The notes under the pieces were generated by a model. The model was not told the DNA's origin and did no database searches. It worked only from the letters and a program-made list of their open reading frames with translations. From assembly GCF_030166655.1 (NCBI RefSeq), contig NZ_CP126446.1, positions 1,302,001 to 1,366,000 on the forward strand: 64,000 nucleotides of DNA. The letters are read 5' to 3'. Positions 35,022 to 43,318 of the stretch are shown here, piece by piece. Source of the stretch: Pontibacillus chungwhensis (lineage in GTDB: Bacteria; Bacillota; Bacilli; Bacillales; BH030062). The position numbers were made by a program, and so were the translations under genes. The first letter of the stretch is position 1. Each line of letters begins with the position of its first letter.

Positions 35022-36440
35022 ATGAGAGAAATATTACTCGGTTACGGCATTTTCGCAATGTATTATGTCCTAACCATCAACACGATCTACTTCGGGATTA
35101 TCTTATTCTCATTTAAAGAAATCTCTAAAATCCTAAAAAGCACGACATTCTCGAAATACAAATCACTATCTGGATCAAACAACGTACCACCTATTTCGAT
35201 ACTCGTACCAGCGTTTAACGAAGAATTAACGATTATTGAAAACGTGCGATCCCTCCTGGCTCTTCATTATCCGAAACATGAAGTAATCGTCGTCAACGAT
35301 GGATCAAGCGACGACACAGTAGGAGTAATGATTAAAGAATTTGAACTTCAATATTACAAACCAACATCGATGAAAGATGTCATTAAGACGGCCAAAGTAA
35401 GAGGCCTTTACTACAACCCGGATTATCCGAACCTTTACGTTGTGGATAAGGAAAACGGCGGTAAAGCCGACTCCTTAAATGCAGGGATTAACTTATCTAG
35501 CTATCCACTGATTTCATCCATTGATGCTGACTCTTTATTAGAAGAGGATGCCCTGATTCGCATTGCACGCATGTACATGGAAAAGCCAGAAGAATATGTA
35601 GCAATTGGCGGAAATGTACGCATTGCCAACGGATGCAAAATCGAAAACGGCGTTGTCAAAAATGTAAAACTACCGAAAAAGCTTCTCCCAATGTGGCAGC
35701 TAGTTGAATATATGAAAGCCTTCTTAGGCGGACGTATCGGCTGGAGTTCTGTAAATGGTCTGATTATTGTATCTGGTGCCTTCGGGGTCTTCCGTAAAGA
35801 CTACGTTGTCGAAGTTGGAGGATACCGCGGCGGTTATCCAGGTGAAGACATGAACATTATTATTAAGCTTCATCGCCATATGCTTGAGAACAATTTACCT
35901 TATAAAGTGGCCTTTTGTCCGGACGCTGTTTGCTGGACGCAGGCGCCTGACACCTTCAAGATCCTTGGAAGTCAGCGTAAGCGTTGGGGACGTGGAAACT
36001 TGAAGAACATGATCGAAGAAGGACGCTTCATGTTTATGCGACCGAAATACAAGATCATGGGTTGGTTGACCATTCCTTATAACATTATTTTTGAAACATT
36101 AAGTCCTTATTTCCGAATTACAGGACTCCTTGCTCTTATTGGTTATGCGCTAATGGACATGTCCGGTTGGAAGATCCTCCTGACCTTTAGCTTAATTAAC
36201 ATTCTATACGGAACGCTGCTTGGACTAGGATCGATGCTTCTTGAAGAGATCGCCTTCCAGCGTTATCCGAGAATACGAGATTTCTTCAAAATGCTGATCT
36301 ATACCGTATTGATGTTCTTTGGTTATCGTCAACTCGGTATTCTGTGGAGATTCCTTGGTCACATCGATTTCTTCCGCAAGAAAACGTCTTGGGGAACGAT
36401 GGTACGAACCAGCTTCAACGAAGATAAGAAATCAGCCTAA
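35022..36440 (+). CDS. Processive GT2 polysaccharide synthase
   Basis: A 472-residue membrane glycosyltransferase of the PgaC/IcaA/hyaluronan synthase type. A membrane segment at about 8-32, the GT2 catalytic domain (about 57-330) with VNDGSSDD (D93), DAD at 168-170, the catalytic GED at 274-276 and QRKRW at 318-322 (QxxRW, the mark of processive synthases), then about four C-terminal membrane segments. It would polymerise a UDP-sugar and extrude the chain. Neighbouring precursor genes point to an amino-sugar/uronic-acid polymer. The polymer identity cannot be read from sequence. Confidence 0.9.
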   Translation: MREILLGYGIFAMYYVLTINTIYFGIILFSFKEISKILKSTTFSKYKSLSGSNNVPPISILVPAFNEELTIIENVRSLLALHYPKHEVIVVNDGSSDDTVGVMIKEFELQYYKPTSMKDVIKTAKVRGLYYNPDYPNLYVVDKENGGKADSLNAGINLSSYPLISSIDADSLLEEDALIRIARMYMEKPEEYVAIGGNVRIANGCKIENGVVKNVKLPKKLLPMWQLVEYMKAFLGGRIGWSSVNGLIIVSGAFGVFRKDYVVEVGGYRGGYPGEDMNIIIKLHRHMLENNLPYKVAFCPDAVCWTQAPDTFKILGSQRKRWGRGNLKNMIEEGRFMFMRPKYKIMGWLTIPYNIIFETLSPYFRITGLLALIGYALMDMSGWKILLTFSLINILYGTLLGLGSMLLEEIAFQRYPRIRDFFKMLIYTVLMFFGYRQLGILWRFLGHIDFFRKKTSWGTMVRTSFNEDKKSA

Positions 36441-36464
36441 TCGATTAAAAGGGGGTAATCAGCT

Positions 36465-37271
36465 GTGGAACAGCATGTAGGGTCACGAATCATACAGACG
36501 TTTCATCATTTTCTTCAGTATTATCAGGAAAGTAACTTAGCTTGTGGAATGATTATTGCCCGCGCAGATCTGGATGCGAAACAACTCGAGAGAGTGAAAG
36601 CGCACATGGAAAGAATGGAGCCAGAAGTTGGCGTTCAGTTCAGCCATGACCAGGAAGAAGGGTTAGTCGGAATTCTGTTAGACAACCGTACGATTGGGTA
36701 TTCTCACTTTTATTCCTTATATGTAAAAGAATTCTTAGAGGACAATGGCTTCTTAACGGGCCCCATACTAGTGGGGAGTTTCCCGGAGAGCAGCCCATAC
36801 GCCGAGCAGATGCTTTTTGATATGATCACTGAAATCATAGAAAGTGGCGGAGAAAAGGGTGAGATCCGCGTCTTTAAAAAAGGAAACGAAAAGAAGAACG
36901 ATTCGATCCTGATCGTCGATAGTGATCAGAAAGTATTAGAGCTTGTGACCTCGTATTTTACTCATAAAGGCTACACCGTCCATACCGCAACAGACGGGAA
37001 AGAAGGCGTAGCCCAGTATGAGTTGCATCATCCGAATTTGGTTATTACAGAGATCAACCTGTCAGCGCTTGGTGGGTATCAGTTTATTCACCATATAAAG
37101 CATTTAGAATCCATCAAGGCTGCGCCGATCATGGTGCTTACGAATAAACAGTTAGAAGAAGACGTAAAGCGAACGTTTGAATACGGTGTATCGGACTACG
37201 TTACGAAGCCATTTTCTTTAATGGAAATCGAACAACGGATGGTCAAGCTGTTACAACCGGTGCATTCCTAA
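36465..37271 (+). CDS. Response-regulator-like protein with Glu at the phosphorylation site
   Basis: 268 residues. The C-terminal half (about 146-268) is a receiver domain: acidic pocket D152/D154 in LIVDSDQ, T226 and K248 (VTKPF) are present, but the phospho-acceptor Asp is replaced by Glu (E196 in NLVITEINL). Glu often mimics the phosphorylated state, so it may be permanently active or not phosphorylated. The N-terminal 140 residues are not clearly assigned; IIARADLD near the start and GPILVGSFPESSPYAEQML near the end faintly resemble a degenerate GGDEF domain with no GGDEF motif. No DNA-binding domain. Its location between synthase and dehydrogenase suggests post-translational control of polymer synthesis. 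Confidence 0.75.
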   Translation: MEQHVGSRIIQTFHHFLQYYQESNLACGMIIARADLDAKQLERVKAHMERMEPEVGVQFSHDQEEGLVGILLDNRTIGYSHFYSLYVKEFLEDNGFLTGPILVGSFPESSPYAEQMLFDMITEIIESGGEKGEIRVFKKGNEKKNDSILIVDSDQKVLELVTSYFTHKGYTVHTATDGKEGVAQYELHHPNLVITEINLSALGGYQFIHHIKHLESIKAAPIMVLTNKQLEEDVKRTFEYGVSDYVTKPFSLMEIEQRMVKLLQPVHS

Positions 37272-37302
37272 TCGAATCATTATTTTATAGGGGGATTTAT
37301 TC

Positions 37303-38658
37303 ATGAAATATGCAAATCATTTAGCTCAGAAAATCGAAGCGAAAAAAGCGAACATTGGTGTTGTAGGCATGGGGTATGTTGGACTTCCGCTTGCAGTTGA
37401 AATGGTGAAATCCGGTTTCAACGTAACGGGAATCGATCTTGATCCGAACAAAATCAACGCCTTAAAAGCTGGTGATTCCTATATCGGGGACATCACAGAT
37501 GAAGAACTAACAGAGGCAATGGAATCAGGCCGTTTCCGTCCTTCAACAGACTATAGCCTAGTCAATGAACTAGATGCGATCAGCATTTGTGTACCGACGC
37601 CACTAAGTGAAAACCAGGATCCGGATACATCTTATATCACAAGCGTTATTGACCAGGTGAAGATGTATATGAAGAAGGGCACATTGATCACGCTTGAAAG
37701 TACAACGTACCCAGGAACAACAGAAGAGCTTATTCTTAGTGAGTTAAACAAACTTGGCTATCAAGCAGGAGACGACTTCTTCCTTTGCTATTCTCCTGAA
37801 CGAGTAGACCCAGGTAACGATAAATTTAACACGAAGAACATGCCGAAAGTAATTGGTGGGGTTACACCGAAATGTAGTGAACTAGGTGCGAGCCTTTACA
37901 AGAACTACGTAGGGAATGTTGTGCCTGTTTCATCTCCACGCGTAGCTGAGATGTCTAAGCTTCTTGAAAATACGTTCCGAAGCGTCAATATTGCTTTCGT
38001 GAATGAAATTGCGATGATGTGTGAACGAATGGATATCGATGTATGGGAAGTCATCGATGCAGCGGCAACGAAACCATTCGGCTTCATGAAGTTCCAGCCA
38101 GGACCAGGAATTGGCGGTCACTGCATCCCGCTTGATCCGATGTACCTTTCTTGGAAAGCAAAAGGATTCCGTTTCTACAGCAAGTTCATTGATCTAGCTC
38201 AATCGATCAATAGCAACATGCCTGACGTGGTCGTGTCTAAGACGTCTCAAGTACTAAACGTATACGGTCGTTCTATTAATAGCTCAAACATCTTAATTCT
38301 AGGAATGGCATACAAGCCAAATATCAGTGACCTTCGTGAATCTCCAGGTCTTTACCTTTATGAGCTTTACAAAGAGAACGGGGCTAATATCGAGTACTGC
38401 GATCCACATGCTCACAGCTTCATTGATGATGACGGTGAAATTGTAAGATCTGTTCCATATAACAGAGAGCAATTGAAGAAATACGATTGCATGGTGCTTG
38501 TAACGAATCACTCTGACTTTGATTATCAAGAGCTTGCTGACTTAGGCGTACCGATTGTCGATACTCGTAACGCATTTGAAGAGTACGATCGCGATCACAT
38601 TCACAAGCTTGGAACATCTTCTAAAGTTCATTCTAAAGACCATTCTATTGCACTATAA
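37303..38658 (+). CDS. UDP-N-acetylhexosamine 6-dehydrogenase (WbpA/WecC type)
   Basis: A 451-residue nucleotide-sugar dehydrogenase. It has a Rossmann motif GVVGMGYVGLPLA (residues 19-31), YSPERVDPGN, and the active-site PGPGIGGHCIPLDPMYLSWKAKG region whose Cys forms the thioester during the two-step oxidation. The HCIPLDP with SWKAK is typical of enzymes acting on UDP-GlcNAc or UDP-ManNAc rather than UDP-glucose. The product, UDP-GlcNAcA or UDP-ManNAcA, would feed the neighbouring synthase. No 2-epimerase is encoded nearby, which favours GlcNAcA unless a housekeeping epimerase is used. Confidence 0.88.
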   Translation: MKYANHLAQKIEAKKANIGVVGMGYVGLPLAVEMVKSGFNVTGIDLDPNKINALKAGDSYIGDITDEELTEAMESGRFRPSTDYSLVNELDAISICVPTPLSENQDPDTSYITSVIDQVKMYMKKGTLITLESTTYPGTTEELILSELNKLGYQAGDDFFLCYSPERVDPGNDKFNTKNMPKVIGGVTPKCSELGASLYKNYVGNVVPVSSPRVAEMSKLLENTFRSVNIAFVNEIAMMCERMDIDVWEVIDAAATKPFGFMKFQPGPGIGGHCIPLDPMYLSWKAKGFRFYSKFIDLAQSINSNMPDVVVSKTSQVLNVYGRSINSSNILILGMAYKPNISDLRESPGLYLYELYKENGANIEYCDPHAHSFIDDDGEIVRSVPYNREQLKKYDCMVLVTNHSDFDYQELADLGVPIVDTRNAFEEYDRDHIHKLGTSSKVHSKDHSIAL

Positions 38659-38712
38659 GTAGCACGTAACAGAGTAGGAACCATTACAACAACACAAAGG
38701 GAGATGAATAAT

Positions 38713-40545
38713 ATGTGCGGAATCATGGGGTATATTGGACAACAACAAACACAAGAGATCTTAACGAACGGACTGAAGAAATTAGAGTACCGCGGCTATG
38801 ACTCTGTCGGGGTGGCGATCCATGACGGAGAATCAGTTCAGGTAACAAAAGCAGAAGGGCGCCTTGATAATCTGGCATCTCGTTTAGAGAATGCACCGTT
38901 ACAGGGCTCTATCGGAATTGGTCATACACGTTGGGCGACACATGGTCGTCCTTCTGACCAAAACTCTCACCCACACACAGATGACAACACAGAATTCGCA
39001 GTCGTTCATAACGGCATTATCGAGAACTACATTGAGCTTAAGCAAGAGCTTGTGGCAGAGGGCGCAACATTTACATCTGAAACAGATTCAGAAGTCATTG
39101 CTCAGCTCCTTTCTAAACTATACGACGGCGATATGATTACAACGATTCAGAAAGTCATCGAAAAGTTAGATGGTGCCTATGCGCTAGGAATCGTTTCTGA
39201 ACATGCACCAGGTAAGCTTTATGCCGTTCGTCAAGCGAGCCCGCTTATTATTGGCTCTGGAGACGGAGAGAACTTCATCAGCTCTGACATTCCAGCTGTT
39301 TTAGAGCATACGCGTGATGTGTACATTCTAGAAGACGGTGAAATGGCTGTATTAACAGAAGAGAACATTTCTCTTATGGACGTAACAACAGGCAACCCGA
39401 TCTCTCGTGATTTATTCCGCGTTGATTGGGATATGGAACAAGCAGAGAAGAACGGATTCGATCATTTCATGCTTAAAGAAATCTTTGAACAGCCTAAAGC
39501 CCTTGAGAAAACAATGGCTGGTCGTATTGATAAAGAAACAAACGAAGTAGATTTCCCTGAGCTTGCATGGAGCGAAGAACAGGTAGCGAAGTGGGATAAA
39601 GTGCACATCGTCGCATGTGGAACAGCTTACCACGCTGGATTACTAGGTAAATCGGTTATTGAAGAATTAACACGCACACCAGTAGACGTTGAGGTTGCGT
39701 CAGAATTCCGTTACCGTAATCCAATCGTCACAGAGAATACGCTTGTCATTGCTGTGAGTCAGTCTGGTGAAACAGCAGATACGCTTGCTGCATTACGTCA
39801 AAGTAAAGAACTGGGCGCAAAAACGTTGTCCATTACGAATGTTGTAGGAAGCTCCATTTCAAGAGAAGCAGATGACGTCATCTTAACCCTTGCAGGTCCT
39901 GAGATTGCCGTTGCTTCAACAAAAGCGTACACGACACAGGTATTATCTTTCTATCTATTAGGCATCTATTTAGCTCAGAAGAAAAAGCAGATTACACCTG
40001 AACAGAACGCCCAGTACATGAAAGCTCTTCAGCACATTCCAGAGCAAATGGAAGAGATTCTGTTCCATAATGACGATATCAAAAATTACGGCGAATCCAT
40101 TAAAGACGCGAAGAGCGTGTTCTTCTTGGGACGTGGAATCGATACCGCCGTTGCGCTTGAAGGGTCTCTCAAGTTAAAAGAGATTTCTTATATCCACTCT
40201 GAGGCTTATGCAGCGGGAGAATTAAAACACGGTACGCTTGCGTTAATTGAAGAAGGCACACCAATCATTTCCTTGCTCACTCAAGAGAACCTTTACGACA
40301 AGATGCTTGGAAACATTAAAGAAGTAAGTGCCCGAGGAGCAAATGTTTTAGGAATCACAATGAGTGGGAATGTAAAGGTAACACAATACGTAGACGAAAC
40401 ATGCTTTATCCCTGAAACGTATTCTCTATTTACACCACTACTATCGGTTGTACCATTGCAGCTGATTTCCTATTATACATCTCTTGCACTTGGCAACGAT
40501 GTGGACAAACCTCGTAACCTGGCAAAGAGTGTAACGGTAGAATAA
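38713..40545 (+). CDS. glmS: Glucosamine-6-phosphate synthase (GlmS), locus-dedicated copy
   Basis: A 610-residue enzyme converting fructose-6-phosphate and glutamine to glucosamine-6-phosphate, the first step to UDP-GlcNAc. Start is ATG 38713 because Cys must follow Met (MCGIMGYIG) to become the catalytic N-terminal nucleophile; the ATG 9 bp earlier would bury it. The glutaminase domain (to about 240) and two SIS domains (VASEFRYRNP, SQSGETADTL, ending DKPRNLAKSVTVE) are complete. Only 54 bp separate it from the preceding gene, so there is no room for the glmS ribozyme that controls the housekeeping gene in Bacillaceae. Confidence 0.95.
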   Translation: MCGIMGYIGQQQTQEILTNGLKKLEYRGYDSVGVAIHDGESVQVTKAEGRLDNLASRLENAPLQGSIGIGHTRWATHGRPSDQNSHPHTDDNTEFAVVHNGIIENYIELKQELVAEGATFTSETDSEVIAQLLSKLYDGDMITTIQKVIEKLDGAYALGIVSEHAPGKLYAVRQASPLIIGSGDGENFISSDIPAVLEHTRDVYILEDGEMAVLTEENISLMDVTTGNPISRDLFRVDWDMEQAEKNGFDHFMLKEIFEQPKALEKTMAGRIDKETNEVDFPELAWSEEQVAKWDKVHIVACGTAYHAGLLGKSVIEELTRTPVDVEVASEFRYRNPIVTENTLVIAVSQSGETADTLAALRQSKELGAKTLSITNVVGSSISREADDVILTLAGPEIAVASTKAYTTQVLSFYLLGIYLAQKKKQITPEQNAQYMKALQHIPEQMEEILFHNDDIKNYGESIKDAKSVFFLGRGIDTAVALEGSLKLKEISYIHSEAYAAGELKHGTLALIEEGTPIISLLTQENLYDKMLGNIKEVSARGANVLGITMSGNVKVTQYVDETCFIPETYSLFTPLLSVVPLQLISYYTSLALGNDVDKPRNLAKSVTVE

Positions 40546-40567
40546 ATCGAAGAAGGAGGGTTCCCTC

Positions 40568-40735
40568 TTGCAAAAGGAACGCCACCAAACAACGCTCGAT
40601 GAATCAAACCTTAAAACGATTATGCTTAATCTGCAGGAAAAGATTAATGATCAAACCATCTCAGAAGATGGCCAGATCTTAACCACACTCATTAACGACC
40701 TGCGTCCTCACTTCAGTGGAGCAGGCAATGAATAA
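40568..40735 (+). CDS. Small protein, 55 residues, in the polysaccharide operon
   Basis: A TTG-started frame with aaggaggg 8 bp upstream, coding MQKERHQTTLDESNLKTIML and ending HFSGAGNE. It is helical and soluble, with no membrane segment. It lies 22 bp after glmS and uses similar codons, so it is likely co-translated. Family and function are not recognised; a small regulatory subunit is possible. Confidence 0.6.
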   Translation: MQKERHQTTLDESNLKTIMLNLQEKINDQTISEDGQILTTLINDLRPHFSGAGNE

Positions 40736-40749
40736 AATTCCTTTAACGA

Positions 40750-40776
40750 AGTAAAGCGTGTCTGACACGCTTTACT
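40750..40776. repeat. 27-bp perfect palindrome of the GTGTCAGACAC family
   Basis: agtaaagcgtgtc and gacacgctttact flank a single central T. It lies inside the polysaccharide operon, before the glmU-like gene; as RNA it would be a 13-bp hairpin. Confidence 0.85.
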
Positions 40777-40811
40777 CTAATAAAGGATTAGGAACAAAGG
40801 GAGTGAAGTTG

Positions 40812-41792
40812 ATGGAACGTACATATGCGGTTGTGTTAGCAGCTGGTAAAGGAACGAGAATGAAGTCAGATCTTCCGAAAGTCCTTCATCCGGTTTGTGG
40901 AAAGCCGATGGTTGAACATATTACAGATCTACTGAAAGACCTCTCTATGAACGAAATCGTTACCGTAGTGGGGCACAAACACGAAATGATAGAAGAGCAA
41001 CTTGGGGACTCTGTCACCTATGCTCACCAGAAGGAGCAGCTAGGAACGGCTCATGCTGTTGGGATGAGTGCTGAGAAGCTGGCGGATCAGGAAGGGACTA
41101 CGGTCATTGTGACAGGCGATACGCCGCTTATTACAAGTCAGACCATTCAGAACCTACTCGATCACCACCGTGAAACGAAAGCGGCAGCTACGATCTTAAC
41201 GATGTTGCCTGAAGATCCAACAGGGTACGGACGCATTGTTCGGAATGAAGACGGAAACGTAGAACGAATTGTAGAACAAAAAGATGCCACACCAGAAGAA
41301 CAAGCTATTGGTGAAGTCAATACAGGCATCTTCTGCTTTGATAACAAGTTGTTATTCGAATCCTTAGACCAAGTTGGAACAAATAACAATCAAAGCGAAT
41401 ACTATCTGCCTGATGTCATAGAAATATTAAAAGAACAAGGTTACACCATTTCAGCTAACTCCACGGAAGATGTAGCTGAAGGACTTGGCGTCAATGATCG
41501 CATCCAACTGGCTAAAGCAGAGAAGATTATGCAGGACCGAATCATTGAAGGCCATATGAAAAACGGTGTTTCCTTCGTCGATCCGTCCACAAGTTACGTC
41601 GAGAAAGACGTCACGATTGGACAAGATACACTGATAGAACCTCGAGCTCATTTAAGAGGAAAGACGGTGATTGGTTCTTACTGCGTCATTGGTCCAGATG
41701 TTGATCTTAAAGACTTCGAAGCCCGGGACAAAACACGGGTGCAGAACTTCTCAATGACCAATGACATTTGTAAGATACCGATTCACTCATAA
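40812..41792 (+). CDS. Truncated GlmU: UDP-GlcNAc pyrophosphorylase without acetyltransferase domain
   Basis: 326 residues. The N-terminal nucleotidyltransferase domain is intact: VVLAAGKGTRMKSDLPKVL (residues 5-23), HPVCGKPM, QLGTAHAV, TGDTPL, GYGRIVR and VNTGIF. It makes UDP-GlcNAc from GlcNAc-1-phosphate and UTP. Full GlmU has about 456 residues; here only a few left-handed-helix hexapeptides remain (about 270-310) before an unrelated end (MTNDICKIPIHS), so the glucosamine-1-phosphate acetyltransferase active site is missing. The housekeeping GlmU must supply acetylation. Start 40812 follows ggagtgaag. Confidence 0.88.
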   Translation: MERTYAVVLAAGKGTRMKSDLPKVLHPVCGKPMVEHITDLLKDLSMNEIVTVVGHKHEMIEEQLGDSVTYAHQKEQLGTAHAVGMSAEKLADQEGTTVIVTGDTPLITSQTIQNLLDHHRETKAAATILTMLPEDPTGYGRIVRNEDGNVERIVEQKDATPEEQAIGEVNTGIFCFDNKLLFESLDQVGTNNNQSEYYLPDVIEILKEQGYTISANSTEDVAEGLGVNDRIQLAKAEKIMQDRIIEGHMKNGVSFVDPSTSYVEKDVTIGQDTLIEPRAHLRGKTVIGSYCVIGPDVDLKDFEARDKTRVQNFSMTNDICKIPIHS

Positions 41793-41810
41793 AGGGTGGG
41801 TCAGACCATT

Positions 41811-42710
41811 GTGAGAAAGATGAAAAGGATCGCAAAACAATACAAAATCCCGGCAATTCTTCTTGGTGTGATTATTGTAATAGGAGTGGCCGTCATGAGT
41901 GAAAGTCATCCAAAGACCAAAGCAACCTGGATTTGGGATCTGTCTAAGATTGAAGGAGATCCGAGTCAGCCTGTTTCCTTCTTGGAAGAAGAAGGTGTCA
42001 ACCGGGTCTATCTTCATATTGATTTCGAAACCTTCAAACCAGGTCCTTATCGATCCTTTATTAAAGAAGCAACGAAAGCGGATATCGATGTATATGCGCT
42101 AGGAGGAGACCCGAACTGGGCGCTTCTAAAAAACCGTGACAGCCTCGATCGTTTTGCTTCCATTGTCCATGATTACAACAACATGGTTGGGGAAGATGAA
42201 GCCTTCAAGGGTGTTCACTTGGATATTGAGCCTTACCTTCTATCAGAGTGGAAGGAAGACAGTGACAATGTGAAGAATCAGTGGATGATGAATAGCGTTC
42301 ATTTTATTCGCCAGGTGAAAGAAAAGGCAAACCTCGCCGTAAGCGGTGATTTTCCTTTTTGGATTCACAAAGAAAAAGTGCCTTATAAGGATCAAACGTT
42401 GAGTGACTGGATGATGGAACATTATGATTCCTTAACGCTGATGGCTTACCGCAATAAAGCAGAGGGGCCAAACGGCATTCAATCCATCTCAGAACCTATC
42501 GTTAACGAGGCACGTAAAAATGGAAAGACCGTCGTCGTTGGTGTCAACATCATCGATACGTCAGAAGGAAGCTACACGACGTTTCATGGAGACGCACCAG
42601 GTGCGATGAATGAAGAACTAGATGTTCTACAAAATGCCTACAAACGCCATGATGGCTACGAGGGCATAGCGATACATGATTATTCGCATTGGGTTGACCA
42701 AGCGAAATAA
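41811..42710 (+). CDS. Membrane-anchored single-copy version of the locus TIM-barrel protein
   Basis: About 299 residues: a basic N-terminus and signal anchor (IPAILLGVIIVIGVAVM), then one barrel domain homologous to both halves of the protein at 29613-31310: VYLHIDFE, DVYALGGDPNWA, VHLDIEPYLLSEW, WMMEHYDSLTLMAYRNKAEGPNG and a C-terminal IAIHDYSHW. The DIEPY acidic motif is present. Start at GTG 41811 follows aaagggtggg, 18 bp after the glmU-like stop; ATG 41820 is possible. Probably an extracellular enzyme acting on the polymer. Last gene of the operon. Confidence 0.78.
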   Translation: MRKMKRIAKQYKIPAILLGVIIVIGVAVMSESHPKTKATWIWDLSKIEGDPSQPVSFLEEEGVNRVYLHIDFETFKPGPYRSFIKEATKADIDVYALGGDPNWALLKNRDSLDRFASIVHDYNNMVGEDEAFKGVHLDIEPYLLSEWKEDSDNVKNQWMMNSVHFIRQVKEKANLAVSGDFPFWIHKEKVPYKDQTLSDWMMEHYDSLTLMAYRNKAEGPNGIQSISEPIVNEARKNGKTVVVGVNIIDTSEGSYTTFHGDAPGAMNEELDVLQNAYKRHDGYEGIAIHDYSHWVDQAK

Positions 42711-42766
42711 TGATAAATAGATAGACTTTGTGAAAAATGCATCTCCCCCTAATTTATAGATGCAAA

Positions 42767-42803
42767 AAAAACGCCATCCACTCTAGTGGATGGCGTTTTT
42801 GTG
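42767..42803 (+). terminator. Terminator of the polysaccharide operon
   Basis: aaaaacgccatcca (42767-42780) pairs with tggatggcgttttt (42787-42800). Confidence 0.9.
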
Positions 42804-42827
42804 TCGTCCGCTGCTATATGTGGATTA

Positions 42828-42956
42828 GGGCTTGCTGGGGGACTACTCGCTTTCCTGCGGGGAGCCTAGGGGAGCCTCCTCAGACGGCAAGCCGTCTTCC
42901 GGGGTCTCCCCTAGGCTCCTTACCCCGCGGGAGTCTCGCAGTCCCCCAACAAGCCC
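42828..42956 (-). repeat. Covarying hairpin element, copy 6
   Basis: Outer arms gggcttgctgggggac (42828-42843) and gtcccccaacaagccc (42941-42956) match at 15 of 16 positions. It has an additional inner palindrome cctaggggag/ctcccctagg and gacggcaagccgtc. Confidence 0.85.
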
Positions 42957-42986
42957 AAGGACTCGTCCCTGATGTTTGGTGGTGCT

Positions 42987-43113
42987 GGGAGTGTCTGGGG
43001 AACGACTCGCTTTCCGTGGGCGAGCTGTCGAGCCTCTTCACTCACTTCGTTCCCTCCGGGGTCTCGTCGACCTCTTTCTCCCACAGGAGTCTCCCCGTTC
43101 CCAAGACACTCCC
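42987..43113 (-). repeat. Covarying hairpin element, copy 7
   Basis: Outer arms gggagtgtctggggaac (42987-43003) and gttcccaagacactccc (43097-43113) match at 16 of 17. The interior resembles copy 3 inverted (gagctgtcgagcctc, gtctcgtcgacctc). It lies 30 bp from copy 6. Confidence 0.85.
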
Positions 43114-43202
43114 TTGCTTAATAAGAGTTACCGATTTCCATAAGAAATCAACCTCATCCCTGTGAGTCATATTAGGCGCATTTCCGTTTCTTCCCATTAG
43201 GC

Positions 43203-43271
43203 AAAGGTGGTCCTCAGAAATTGCGAGACTCCCGCGGGCAAACGGTCGGACGAGACCCCGGAGGCCATGCT
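43203..43271 (+). repeat. Covarying hairpin element copy 8, left half (split by IS)
   Basis: Left arm aaaggtggtcctcagaaat (43203-43221), then gcgagactcccgcggg and gacgagaccccggaggccatgct. The element continues at 44723 after the insertion. Confidence 0.85.
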
Positions 43272-43318
43272 TGAAGTGAACCCCAAATTTAGGACTTCTA
43301 TTTGTTAGAAATTGTTAG

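Noticed and set aside
38659-38712. glmS ribozyme before this glmS
   Set aside because: The 54-bp gap is too short for the ribozyme core and shows none of its conserved sequence.
42737-43165. 142-codon open frame after the polysaccharide operon
   Set aside because: It runs through the operon terminator and two hairpin repeats; translation of repeats only.
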